Shown here one piece after another: positions 24,081 through 32,759 of a stretch of DNA of 64,000 nt. The stretch is from positions 35,495,001 through 35,559,000 of the forward strand of contig CM069876.1 of the NCBI GenBank assembly GCA_036172665.1. The letters are read 5' to 3'. The notes under the pieces are model-generated. The model was given only the letters and a program-made list of their open reading frames with translations, was not told the DNA's origin and did not search any database. The DNA comes from Prosopocoilus inquinatus (taxonomy: Eukaryota; Arthropoda; Insecta; Coleoptera; Lucanidae). Every line of letters starts with the position of its first letter. Within the stretch, counting starts at the first letter, position 1. A program made the position numbers and the translations under genes.

Positions 24081-25029
24081 TTTTTTTGTTTTCTTATCGT
24101 GTCTGATTTTCCAACAATCCGCTTTCGCTCTCTTTTTCTTCATATTTCGTCGTGTTTTATTAAATTTTTCTCTATTTCCATCGCTTTAGATTTTCCTGTT
24201 TTTTTTTCTGTAAAAAGCGTTCATAAAAAAACAGAGTCAAGTAGACTTACAATATTGTTTGCATTAACATTAATATTCTTTTATTACATCAAATTGTATA
24301 AAATTATGTGACCTAATTTACACGAAAGGCCGTACATTCACCTCAGAAACAGAAAACCACAGCCTTCTTGGCCCTGTTTTTTATAAACGCTCGGTATATA
24401 TCACTTCTTGGTTTTTATCGATTTATTAATTTGTTTTTTCTTGTTTTGTTTTCGAGTTTCATTGTTCTCTGTTCAAGTTCTCTTCTGAATAGTTCATATA
24501 TTGATTAATTCTTATTGCAAATTATAATTTTCTTTTTTTTTCATATGCGATTCGATATTTGTGAGAGATTCGTCGATTTTCTTTTGTTTTTGTTATCTTG
24601 TAACGCTTTCCATTGTGCACCAAGTTGGCATTCAGAATTAATTCTCTCATTTTATTACATGAGGTCAGAACGAGACAGAAATGAATGTATACTACGTACG
24701 TATACTCACCAGCTTAATCGAAAGCGGGTTATTTTTTTTCCTCAGTGGCAAAATCACTTTGTAAAAGGAAATGAGAAATTAAAATTAATTTGAAAGAAGG
24801 ATTTAAAAAAAAATTGGTGCACTGCCAGAAACTTCCATGCCAGCGGAGTCTGCGCAGTGTTCGCTGCCGTCTAGAGCAACGTTGCTAACCTAAGAAGATT
24901 GTTACCCTTTTCAAATTGTACAAAGTCTCTAGGTTAAAAAAAAGTCCCCAGATGTTGAGTTTAACATTTAAGTGCAGAAACAGATGAAAATAAAACGTAA
25001 AATTAGTAAGTAAATTTACTTTTTTCACT
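24081..25029. other. AT-rich stretch without recognisable gene
   Basis: T-rich DNA with short hydrophobic frames on the plus strand that have no domain. Nothing supported. Confidence 0.4.
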
Positions 25030-25100
25030 AGCGAAACGTTGAGTGTGTTCCTATCATATTTCTGTCCGGTTCAAGATTAAAAAGACTTTGTACGTACAAT
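25030..25100 (+). repeat. Relic of the 27119-27285 hairpin element
   Basis: CGAAACGTTGAGTGTGTTCC, followed by TTTCTGTCCGGTT and AAAAAGACTTTGTAC, follows the order of the reverse-complemented left half of the element at 27119-27285. Only one arm is present. Confidence 0.5.
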
Positions 25101-25164
25101 TTTTTACAGTTTTCACATTCTTTTAATTTATATTAAGATTTTTAAGATTTAAGTTTCTGTTTTT

Positions 25165-25780
25165 GGTTAAGAGATGGCGCTCTAAATGATGACGATGATG
25201 CTTCCTTTAAAATCTTCTTTATTTTTTCTAGAAACCAATTAATTATTAAAAGGGAACAAATTCTTTTATAGCTAAAATTAGAAGATGAGATGAAATACAT
25301 TTTTAAATTCGATGAAATAGTTTTCCGTGTTGGTCAAGAGATGGCATTCTAAATGATTCGCGTTTTGATTCTACATATATTCGATTAAATTTTTAAAAAG
25401 AAAGTACTTTTGCGGAAAATTGTTAAGACGGTATCGCTTTCTTGAAGTTCGGTTAAGGCAACTTTCACTTTTGGACAAATTGAAAATAAATGAGCGAAAA
25501 GATGGCGCTCTAAAAAATAATACCTATTTCCTTCCAAATAAGTAAAATGATATAAAAAAGTAAAATATAAATAATGCAACGACTGCGAAGTTATTGCCAA
25601 CGTGAATTCGATATCTTGCTATTTTAAACCAGAACGAAGAAGCTTCAATTTTTAGTTAAGAGATGGCGCTCTGAAAAGTTTCCATCAACGCAGTTTAGAT
25701 TTTCAATTTAATACTGGATTTAAAGCCAATGTCAGCGTGAAGCTTTATTCATTTTTGGTTGAGAGATGGTGTCGGTGAAA
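25165..25780 (+). repeat. Degenerate ~160 bp tandem repeat with GAGATGGCGCTCT
   Basis: GAGATGGCGCTCTAAA or close variants start near 25173, 25338, 25499 (AAAGATGGCGCTCT), 25662 and 25765 (GAGATGGTGTC), usually after a TTTTTGGTTAA-like lead. The first four are spaced 160-165 bp. Sequence between motifs is strongly diverged, so this is either an old satellite or a selected motif. Confidence 0.6.
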
Positions 25781-25860
25781 TCTTTCTTTTCTTCTAAGGG
25801 GTCGATGCTTTAAAAAGTTTGACAGTCTCTGCAGTACACCTACGGAACTTCTATAAAAAT

Positions 25861-26163
25861 CAGTATTGCCAACCCAGAAATCAGATTGCTCCGCAAATAG
25901 TCCCAAATATCGCTAAAACTGAACCAAACATCCCTAAATTTCTGCTTTTCTTGACTTGCTACTGTTTTCCTTTGCTTTCAACTTTTTTATAATCAATATC
26001 CATAAATTTTTCTTAGTAGAAGTTGATTCCAAAACAAAAATCAATAAAAACGCATGTATAATAAGTAAAAGCATAATTTTTTTCTTTAAATGCTGACAAA
26101 CAATTGTTTTCCCTAAGAGATCCTCCCAAACGTAGGGATAAAATCTTCCAGTTGGTAACACTG
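25861..26163. mobile_element. 303 bp MITE with CAGTRTTRCCAAC ends
   Basis: Left CAGTATTGCCAAC and right (reversed) CAGTGTTACCAAC form 13 bp TIRs; CAGT-type ends are common among hAT MITEs. The flanking 8-mers (ATAAAAAT and AAACACAT) are not a clear TSD. The minus frame 25934-26161 has no recognised domain. Confidence 0.6.
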
Positions 26164-26866
26164 AAACACATAAAAGCAGAATCGAGCGGGCGATTTAAAT
26201 TGTTTTTTATTTAAAAAACCAAATGTGTGTTAGTTAGTTATTTCAAATTTGTTTTCTTTCGATCGTAGTCTTTTTAATTTAAAAGTCGGATTGAAGCAGT
26301 GAACGCCACTCGATTCGAGTTATTAAAATGCAAATGATTTTCGCACTCGAACGCGAAATCTGCAATCCGCGTAAATAAATAAACGTTCTACTCAATAATG
26401 CTTTAAAAATAGGCACCCCGAATGCCGCCAGCAGTGTAAACACATTTAATGTGTGTACGTAAATCGATTTTGAGCAAATTTAACAACAAAACCGCAGACA
26501 GAATGGATTCTTTTAGAATCAATGCGTGAACTAGTTTCTGAATGGGACGGAGAGAATGTAGAATTGATTGTTTAACTGAAGAGCGCTGTTATTTAACTTC
26601 TGTCCCAAAAAGAATTATTTCTCATTTTGTCAAAGTTTTAATTAAAATAAAGGGAATGATGAGAACCTAAAAGCTGTGTATGTATATATATGGGCTGCTG
26701 GAAAAGTTAAAGAAAGAATTAAACAAGCTTTTACTAATTACTAACTTTCGTATTAGACTTAAGTCATCATGGTGTACGTTAATTGGTAATGTTCCATTAT
26801 TAATGATATAAAATTAAGTGACAGTTGTAAATAAAAGTGTATGGGCTAAGACATATGTATATACGT
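26164..26866. other. No recognisable gene; mariner-end fragment
   Basis: At 26691-26708 TGGGCTGCTGGAAAAGTT matches the left TIR of the mariner at 31479 without a second end or transposase nearby. It may be a residue of another mariner copy. The rest is AT-rich. Confidence 0.45.
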
Positions 26867-27004
26867 ATTTCGGCAGCTAAGCTGCCATCTTCAGTAGATG
26901 CCTTCTTCGCATAGTATATAAGGTAGCGATAAGTACGACACAGTTATTTCTCTTGTGATTAAGAAGAAGGCATCTACTGAAGATGGCAGCTTAGCTGCCG
27001 AAAT
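26867..27004. repeat. Hairpin with 42 bp perfect arms
   Basis: ATTTCGGCAGCTAAGCTGCC and onward to GCCTTCTTC at 26867-26908 is exactly complementary to 26963-27004. Each arm holds the sub-palindrome GGCAGCTTAGCTGCC. On the plus strand 26977-27003 reads CTGAAGA-T-GGCAGC-TTA-GCTGCC-GAAA, a hammerhead-core-like motif, and the left arm carries the same on the minus strand. Confidence 0.85.
26977..27003 (+). other. Hammerhead-core-like stem-loop motif
   Basis: CTGAAGA is followed by T, a six-pair GGCAGC/GCTGCC stem with TTA loop, then GAAA. Core letters fit CUGANGA...GAAA with one extra base before stem II. Perfect arm identity shows it is recent or maintained. Activity is unproven. Confidence 0.35.
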
Positions 27005-27118
27005 TCATATAATATTTAAAAGACTTCTTGTGGTTAGGAGGATTTAACCCTATTTTATTGTACTGCAAACCACAGTCACAGTAAATATCACGATTTACAT
27101 TAGACATAAACTTAAAAC

Positions 27119-27285
27119 TTAAGTAAATGGTTTTTAAATTATAACCGGATAGAATTATAATTGGAAATAGCACTCAACGTTTCACTATCGATTGATAGCT
27201 GCGTCACTCCTGATCGACAGTGAAATTTAATTGCTATTTCCAATTATAATTCTGTCCGGTTAGAGTTTAAAAACCATTTACTTAC
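27119..27285. repeat. Hairpin MITE with ~53 bp arms
   Basis: TTAAGTAAATGGTTTTTAAA, CCGGAtAGAATTATAATTGG and AAATAGCA on the left pair with TTGCTATTTCCAATTATAAT and onward on the right. The loop (27179-27206) holds CGTTTCACTATCGATTGATAG, a degenerate version of the motif at 61873-61900. A one-arm relic is at 25030. Confidence 0.75.
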
Positions 27286-27970
27286 GATTTTCGTCGGACA
27301 AGAGTCACTTTTAATTAAAACTTAATATATTACAAACACATTTTTGTATTTTGGTCATTTTGGATGCCAGTTTTGAATAGGTTCGTTCCAGCAGCAGTTT
27401 CTGACTATTCCAAAACCGTCAAAACTAGTAGCCCACCAAAGTTATTGTTATTAGTATTATCGATTTTAACGTTTTTTTATTTGACGGTTTCGTACCAGGA
27501 GTACTTAATAGTCGGCAACAAATCTAATTTATGGACAGTGTTCGAATGATTTTTCTTAAATATTTCGACGTGAACAGGTTCTATGGCTTCCCGACTTATT
27601 AAATAATCTGTTTTGACGTCCGTCGGGTAGGTATTTTATCGTCTGCGGAGATTTACGAAACGGCGGCGTTTAGTATTTCCTTTGTATACATTTTCGCGTG
27701 CGTTACGTGCTTTTTATGATTTGTCATGTAAATATTATCTCATTTCCAGATGATTCAAAACGCGCTAAAATAGACACCGTCGGCCGACCTTTGGCTCTGC
27801 ATTGCCGCCGCCGCTACTGCTCCTCGAATCCTCCAGAAGATAGATACCATTGTTTCTCTAATAATTTTTGAAAATATACAGGTGCCATCTGTCTTAAGAA
27901 ACCTTTTTGCGTAGGAAGATGATATGGAAATAATTTCCGTTGATACCCATCGTCTTTATTAAAATCTATC
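27286..27970. other. No recognisable gene
   Basis: AT-rich flank of the LTR element. The frame 27364-27549 has no domain. The last four bases, ATAT at 27971-27974, form the left TSD of the retrotransposon. Confidence 0.4.
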
Positions 27971-27974
27971 ATAT

Positions 27975-28323
27975 TGTTACGTTTCTAGGGTTTAAATTTA
28001 TTTATTTAAACGAATAAAACACTCGATAAAAACTTAACCGTAATTTAATAAAGCTTAAAAACTAATTTATTTGTAACAATTTATTTTCACATTAAAATCT
28101 AACTTCGACTATCGCTGTTCGAATTCGACTGACTCGTGAGTCAACTCCGGGTGACTTTATATCATTTGCTGCCGTCTGGAATTCTCTACGCTGGAAGATT
28201 CGAGTTTGTTCCATCGCCAGAAAAGTCTAGGCTGTTCGATGTAGACCCCGGTGGCGTGGCAACCAATGACGCATAACGAACCGACTTCTTGACGCCCTGA
28301 GCTAAGCCGGGTGGCGCGCCACA
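27975..28323 (-). repeat. 3' LTR
   Basis: The LTR has TG...CA ends (minus strand TGTGGCGCGCC ... CGTAACA). It differs from 30776-31124 at about four positions, among them the CGACTATC/CGACGATC, GGGTGAC/GGGCGAT and GGCAACC/GGCAGCC sites. The last ~45 codons and stop (28186) of the macro-CCCH reading frame lie inside it. Confidence 0.95.
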
Positions 28324-29097
28324 CTGCCCCCTTCTTAAAAACGTTTCGTCTCGAAATGTTCCTGGTGATAGTCTTGAAGGAGGGTGTCGGAATCTACATG
28401 CTGGCCCATTCTTGCAACTTCCCGTCTGGAAGAAGTAGCAGTCTACGGTTTTGCTGTTGCTGACTGTTGCCTGTGGGTGGTGGCTGCAGACTAGGACTTC
28501 AATTCCCGTTCTATGGAAGATGACTTCCAGCATGCTTCGAATTACTCTCCAGTCTAGTCCGTCCAATCCGCAGCCCAATTTGGGGATGGCTAACTTCATC
28601 TGATGGTTCTCTATTAGCTGTCTCCTGAGGCTATATAGGGCTCTCCACATACTTTGATAGTCAGGTTTACCGCTTGATGTCTTCTTAGTGACTAAATAAT
28701 GCACGTGGCGCCTCCGATCTGCCGTCGAATCAATGATCTGCAAGCTCTTGCCTACCATGGGATCCTGTCTTCGTAGCTCCTCGATTTGGCCAAATTTCTT
28801 CCTAAACACCTGAGCGATTCCTTTGGACATTTTCAGGTCTTCTGCTACGCAGTGGGCCAGACTGTACTCCAGTGGCACTTTAAAGAGATCTTGTTGCTTC
28901 TCCGTGGTCACTCCAAACCGTGCCTTGCTTCCTTCGGCGTGATGAGACATGAAGGTTTCGAAGTTCACTTCGGAAACTTGCGCCCTTTGTACTGTCCCTT
29001 CATCTGCTTCTCCATGGTAAGGGGCTATCCGGTTGAAGTGGATTACTTTGGGTGTGCCCGAATACCACTTTCGCGGGAGTCTCCCCTGTTGTCTCAT
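28186..29097 (-). CDS. Gypsy pol C-terminus: TARG1-like macro domain plus CCCH zinc finger
   Basis: The open frame is 303 codons from the Met at 29097; its real upstream partner is integrase, in another frame because of a deletion. Residues ~14-29 (GTPKVIHFNRIAPYHG) are the usual end of Gypsy integrase/pol, and the frame simply runs on. Residues ~71-205 form a macro domain of the OARD1/TARG1 type: HCVAEDLKMSKGIAQVFRKK and FG (82-103), HYLVTKKTSSGKPDYQ (133-148), and AIPKLGCGLDGLDW (170-183). The Lys of RKKFG and the Asp of GLD match the catalytic Lys84/Asp125 pair known in human TARG1, which removes ADP-ribose from acidic side chains. Residues 220-238 form a CCCH finger (C-X7-C-X5-C-X3-H). 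The final part is encoded by the 3' LTR. Countering host ADP-ribosylation or processing RNA-bound ADP-ribose is inference. Confidence 0.9.
   Translation of the reverse strand: MRQQGRLPRKWYSGTPKVIHFNRIAPYHGEADEGTVQRAQVSEVNFETFMSHHAEGSKARFGVTTEKQQDLFKVPLEYSLAHCVAEDLKMSKGIAQVFRKKFGQIEELRRQDPMVGKSLQIIDSTADRRRHVHYLVTKKTSSGKPDYQSMWRALYSLRRQLIENHQMKLAIPKLGCGLDGLDWRVIRSMLEVIFHRTGIEVLVCSHHPQATVSNSKTVDCYFFQTGSCKNGPACRFRHPPSRLSPGTFRDETFLRRGQCGAPPGLAQGVKKSVRYASLVATPPGSTSNSLDFSGDGTNSNLPA
28324..28337 (-). promoter_or_regulatory. Polypurine tract
   Basis: On the minus strand AAGAAGGGGGCAG sits directly before the 3' LTR start TGTGG, the place and composition expected for the plus-strand primer. Confidence 0.85.
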
Positions 29098-30529
29098 GAA
29101 CAGATGAGCGGTATGCCATTAGAAACAGGGGGATGTACGTATCCCAGTCCCTCTGATGATTGGAAACGACCTTGGACAAATGTCGGTTGATGGTTCTATT
29201 GAACCTTTCCACCATTCCGTCCGACTGTGGGTGGAGTGCAGTTGTTCTAGTTTTTCGTACGCCGAGCAGAGTACACACGTTCTTGAACAAGGCCGATTCA
29301 AAGTTCCTTCCTTGCTCTGAATGCAGTTCCATAGGTGCACCATACCGATTGATCCATTCCCTGACAAGGACTTCCGCAATAGTGACTGCCTCTTGGTTAG
29401 GTAGGGCGTAAGCTTCAACCCATTTACTAAAGTAGTCCATTACCACGACGATGTACTTGTTTCCACCATTCGTTTCTGGAAACGGGCCGGCTACATCGAT
29501 GGCAACTCTCTCAAAAGGACTTCCAACGTTGTACTGTCTCATGGGGGCCTTACCCCGCCTGTGGGGGCCGTTACTGGCTGCGCAGACTGCACACTTTCTG
29601 CACCAATCCTTCACGTCTTCCTTGCAGTTCACCCAGTAAAATCTTTCGCGCACCTTCTCCATAGTCTTCTTAACTCCCAGATGCCCTCCCGAAGTTCCAT
29701 CGTGAAGTTCCCTCAGAACTTCTGGCACCCTATTCTTGGGGATTAGTAACTGTGTCTTCTGTTCCATGCCTTCTGGATTCTCCATGCTTCGTCTCAGAAG
29801 ACCACGATCCAACACTATGGAGTCCCACTGCGCCCAGTATGATTTTACGGACGGTGCACATGGTGCTACCTCTTCCCAGGTAGGCCTCGCGTCCCTGCTT
29901 TTCCACTCTAGCACTAATTTCAAATCCGGGTCGTTCTTCTGGTCTCTTCGCAGTTCTTCGTCTTGCCATTTGTCGTCAACTATGGCTGTCCTCGCAGTCG
30001 TGGCTACTTTCTCGTCCAAACGACTACAGTGCTTACAGTCTTCGGCACAGGGTCTTCTCGACAAAGCATCGGCATTTCGATGGCTAGTTCCTGCCCGATG
30101 CTGAATTTCAAAATCGTACTCCTGAAGTCGTTCGATCCATCGTGCAACTTGCCCTTCTGGGTTCTTGAAACGGAGAACCCATTTTAGAGCGGCGTGGTCG
30201 GTCCTCAGCAGGAAGCGTCTACCATACAAGTACTTGTAGAAGTGTTCTATCGTTTTTACGACGGCTAGCAATTCCCTTCTTGTGACGCAATAGTTTCGTT
30301 CCGGCTTTGATAGGACTTTACTGAAGTAGCCGATCACCTTCTCTTGCCCCTCTTGTATCTGGGAGAGTACGCCACCAATCCCAACGTTGCTAGCATCTGT
30401 GTCCACGACGAATTTGCCTTCCAGGAGAGGATAACTCAAAATAGGAGCACTAATCAAGTACTGCTTTAGTTGTTCAAAGCCAATTTGACACTGTTGGTCC
30501 CATTCAAATGGACGACCTTCTTCAGTGAG
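29000..30529 (-). CDS. Gypsy pol fragment: RNase H and integrase
   Basis: The frame enters at about 30529 (LTEEGRPFEWDQQC, the reverse transcriptase connection) and stays open for ~510 codons. Numbered from the Met at 30457: RNase H with DTDASN (D21), E62, TDH (D87) and NADALSRR (D130); integrase zinc module H252/H259 and CRKC/CAVC (286-292); catalytic core with D321 (AIDVAGPF), HSEQGRNF at 380-385 and E417 (GMVERFN). The middle acidic residue, position 381, is Glu instead of the usual Asp; spacing to E417 is 35, as in D,D35E enzymes. After ETTGETPAKVVFG the frame shifts to a different reading and stops at 29000. The GPY/F-type C-terminal module is missing, so the join to the macro frame is a deletion scar. 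Confidence 0.93.
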   Translation of the reverse strand, partial: LTEEGRPFEWDQQCQIGFEQLKQYLISAPILSYPLLEGKFVVDTDASNVGIGGVLSQIQEGQEKVIGYFSKVLSKPERNYCVTRRELLAVVKTIEHFYKYLYGRRFLLRTDHAALKWVLRFKNPEGQVARWIERLQEYDFEIQHRAGTSHRNADALSRRPCAEDCKHCSRLDEKVATTARTAIVDDKWQDEELRRDQKNDPDLKLVLEWKSRDARPTWEEVAPCAPSVKSYWAQWDSIVLDRGLLRRSMENPEGMEQKTQLLIPKNRVPEVLRELHDGTSGGHLGVKKTMEKVRERFYWVNCKEDVKDWCRKCAVCAASNGPHRRGKAPMRQYNVGSPFERVAIDVAGPFPETNGGNKYIVVVMDYFSKWVEAYALPNQEAVTIAEVLVREWINRYGAPMELHSEQGRNFESALFKNVCTLLGVRKTRTTALHPQSDGMVERFNRTINRHLSKVVSNHQRDWDTYIPLFLMAYRSSVHETTGETPAKVVFGHTQSNPLQPDSPLPWRSR

Positions 30530-30678
30530 TCTGGATCTTCACCAGCTGTCAACAAATCGCATCGGAGACGCTGTTGAAGTGCGCCTTTCAAACCACAGGT
30601 TTCTAACTCTCGTTCTTCCAATTCGGTTTTTAATTCGGCCACTTTTAAGTCTTTCAACAACACTTTTCTCGTAGCCAT
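30466..30678 (-). pseudogene. Gypsy gag N-terminus, SAP-like, truncated
   Basis: Met at 30678 starts LLKDLKVAELKTELEERELE and continues CGLKGALQQRL, a good match to the two-helix SAP DNA/RNA-binding motif known at the gag N-terminus of some arthropod Gypsy elements. After about residue 48 the sequence enters pol DNA in the wrong frame and stops. The deletion junction is near 30530; the rest of gag, protease and reverse transcriptase are gone. Confidence 0.75.
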
Positions 30679-30756
30679 TGTTTTTTTCCGGTACTGTACT
30701 TATTTAATAATATGATTAAATTTAATTTACTTTAAATTGTTTATTTATTTGCACAA

Positions 30757-30774
30757 ACCCGCACACCGACACCA
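30757..30774 (-). promoter_or_regulatory. Primer-binding site, tRNA-Leu-like
   Basis: One base after the 5' LTR the minus strand reads TGGTGTCGGTGTGCGGG. TGG fits the tRNA CCA end, and TGGTGTC matches the start of PBSs that use tRNA-Leu; the remaining bases fit less well, so the tRNA is tentative. Confidence 0.6.
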
Positions 30775-30775
30775 C

Positions 30776-31124
30776 TGTTACGTTTCTAGGGTTTAAATTT
30801 ATTTATTTAAACGAATAAAACACTCGATAAAAACTTAACCGTAATTTAATAAAGCTTAAAAACTAATTTATTTGTAACAATTTATTTTCACATTAAAATC
30901 TAACTTCGACGATCGCTGTTCGAATTCGACTGACTCGTGAGTCAACTCCGGGCGATTTTATATCATTTGCTGCCGTCTGGAATTCTCTACGCTGGAAGAT
31001 TCGAGTTTGTTCCATCGCCAGAAAAGTCTAGGCTGTTCGATGTAGACCCCGGTGGCGTGGCAGCCAATGACGCATAACGAACCGACTTCTTGACGCCCTG
31101 AGCTAAGCCGGGTGGCGCGCCACA
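30776..31124 (-). repeat. 5' LTR
   Basis: This is the promoter-side LTR, 349 bp, ~99% identical to 27975-28323. On the minus strand an AATAAA-like signal is not obvious; AT-rich tracts TTTATTTAAATAAA fill its 3' half. The short minus frame 30958-31140 is not a gene. Confidence 0.95.
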
Positions 31125-31128
31125 ATAT

Positions 31129-31476
31129 TTTTCTTTTCATTTTTCAATTCACATTCGTTTCACAATCGGTTATTTAAATATTACTGTACTTTTCCATTGA
31201 TGCTATCGAATAGTGGGGTTACTAATCCCTGGTTTATATAGTGCTTGTTTGCCCACGCCTGTTGTATTACGCAGTTTAATCGCATGGTGGAGGTTCAATT
31301 TCACCATTGTTTGTAACCATGTTCTGCCGACCAGATGTTATAATCTAATGCGGACAATTCACCTTAATTATGAATGTAGTAAACAATTTGAGTGATGCTG
31401 CTTACGTACACATACCAATGTAGATTGTGTGCCTACTTTGAGTAGCGGACCTGGTATATTATTATTACTGTATATG
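31129..31476. other. No recognisable gene between LTR element and mariner
   Basis: AT-rich spacer with no structure recognised. The frame 31213-31395 has no domain. Confidence 0.4.
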
Positions 31477-31478
31477 TA

Positions 31479-32757
31479 CGTGGGCTGCTGGAAAAGTTTC
31501 TGGAAACGGTATGAAAAAACGCATATGAAATTTGGTAAACGGTATCATTTTTTTTCGAAGTATTCCCCTTTGACGTCAATATACTTTTGCATACGCTCGA
31601 ACCAATTTCTAAAGCACGTTTTCCACTCTAAAAATGGTACCTCAGAAACCAGTGTCCGGAATGTCTCAACCGCTGCTTCAGCCGACGAAAATCGCTCACC
31701 ACGCAGTTTATTTTTGATATTTAGGAACCAAAAGAAATCATTAAGTGATAAATCAGGTGAATATGGTCAATGAGTCATTAATTCAACATTTTTGTTGGAC
31801 AAAAATTCAACTGTTTGACGGGCTGAGTGAGAGCTGGCGTTTTCATGATGGAGAATAATTCGTCGATTTCGATTGTGTCTTCTTATTTGATCGATGGCTT
31901 CCGGCAAACAAATTGTAGTATACCAATCAGCTTTCACGGTTTTTCGATCCTCTAAAGCCACGGTTGCTACATGTCCACTTAAAGCAAAGAAACAAGCGAT
32001 CATTTGCTTCGCAGCACTGCGTGAACGGACAACTTTTGTTGGTTTTGGTTCATTTTGAAATACCCAAACGGTAAATTGTTGTTTATTTTCTGAATCGTAC
32101 GAATAGATCCACGTTTCGTCACCAGTAACGATGTTATAAAATAAATTTGAACGACCTCCATTGAATTTCTTGAGCATTTCTTCGCACCATTTGATACGAC
32201 CCTGCTTTTGCGCTTCTGTTATATTGTGTGGGATCCATCGACTGCAAAGCTTTCGTACGTTCAAATGATCGTGCAAAATCTAGTGTATTGCTTTCATGTC
32301 AATGCGTAAGGATGCTTGAATCTCACGGTATGTCACATGTCGATCTCGCTCAAGCATTTCACGTACAGCAACTACATTAGTGGCAACAACAGATGTTGAT
32401 GGACGACCTTCACGAAATTCGTCACTGAGAGAGGTACGTCGACGCTGGAATTCGGCAAACCAATTATAAACACTGCTCTTTGATGGTGCTTCATCTCCAA
32501 AAGCCAAATGAAGACGATCGAGGCATTGTTTCGGCGTTAGACCACATTTGAAATCGTAAGAAATCATGGCACGAAAATTTTCACGCGAGATTTCCATGTT
32601 TACACAAAATTACTTTTTCTCAAATGCTGTGCAAACAAAACTAGTTCACTTGGATAGGAACTGTCAATAGAATTATATAGGCGAAGAACGTCAAATTTTT
32701 CAAATATGACAGTTGATAAACGCTAACAATTCTAGGCCTACTATACAGCAGCCCACG
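31479..32757 (-). mobile_element. mariner element, 1279 bp
   Basis: Ends are CGTGGGCTGCTGGAAAAGTT on the left and the complement of CGTGGGCTGCTG on the right; only 12 bp are shared as TIR. TA target duplications lie at 31477-31478 and 32758-32759. Size and content are those of a full-length mariner whose transposase (minus strand) has two nonsense codons. Confidence 0.95.
31545..32597 (-). pseudogene. mariner transposase, cecropia-like, two stops
   Basis: The single frame from Met 32597 to the stop at 31545 covers 350 codons, the usual mariner length, with no frameshift but TAG at codon 106 and TGA at codon 277. The N-terminal HTH part has MISYDFKCGLTPKQCLDRL and GRPSTS; HVTYREIQASL, RKLCSRWIPHN and KQMIACFF follow. 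Catalytic motifs are TGDETW (first D), LHHENASSH (second position is Glu where Asp is usual) and NDFFWF (third D), with 34 residues between the last two, i.e. D,D34D geometry. Wording of the motifs is closest to the cecropia subfamily (the one that gave SETMAR). The copy cannot make active enzyme as it stands. Confidence 0.93.
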
Positions 32758-32759
32758 TA

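Larger units (their letters stand above)
27975..31124 (-). mobile_element. Deleted Ty3/Gypsy LTR retrotransposon with macro domain
   Basis: Two 349 bp LTRs (27975-28323 and 30776-31124) differ at about four sites and are flanked by the 4 bp TSD ATAT (27971-27974, 31125-31128). The element reads on the minus strand: 5' LTR, PBS, a short gag start with SAP-like helices, RNase H, integrase, macro domain, CCCH finger, polypurine tract, 3' LTR. At 3.15 kb it is far shorter than the usual 5-7 kb because gag, protease and reverse transcriptase are almost wholly deleted, as is the integrase C-terminus. No envelope-like gene is present. The young LTRs and long open frames indicate a recently active family. 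Confidence 0.95.

Noticed and set aside
23724..24311. Long overlapping frames on both strands
   Set aside because: They cross a 136 bp hairpin; symmetry creates matching frames on both strands.
28786..30187. Plus-strand frames within the Gypsy element
   Set aside because: Shadows of the minus-strand pol frames.
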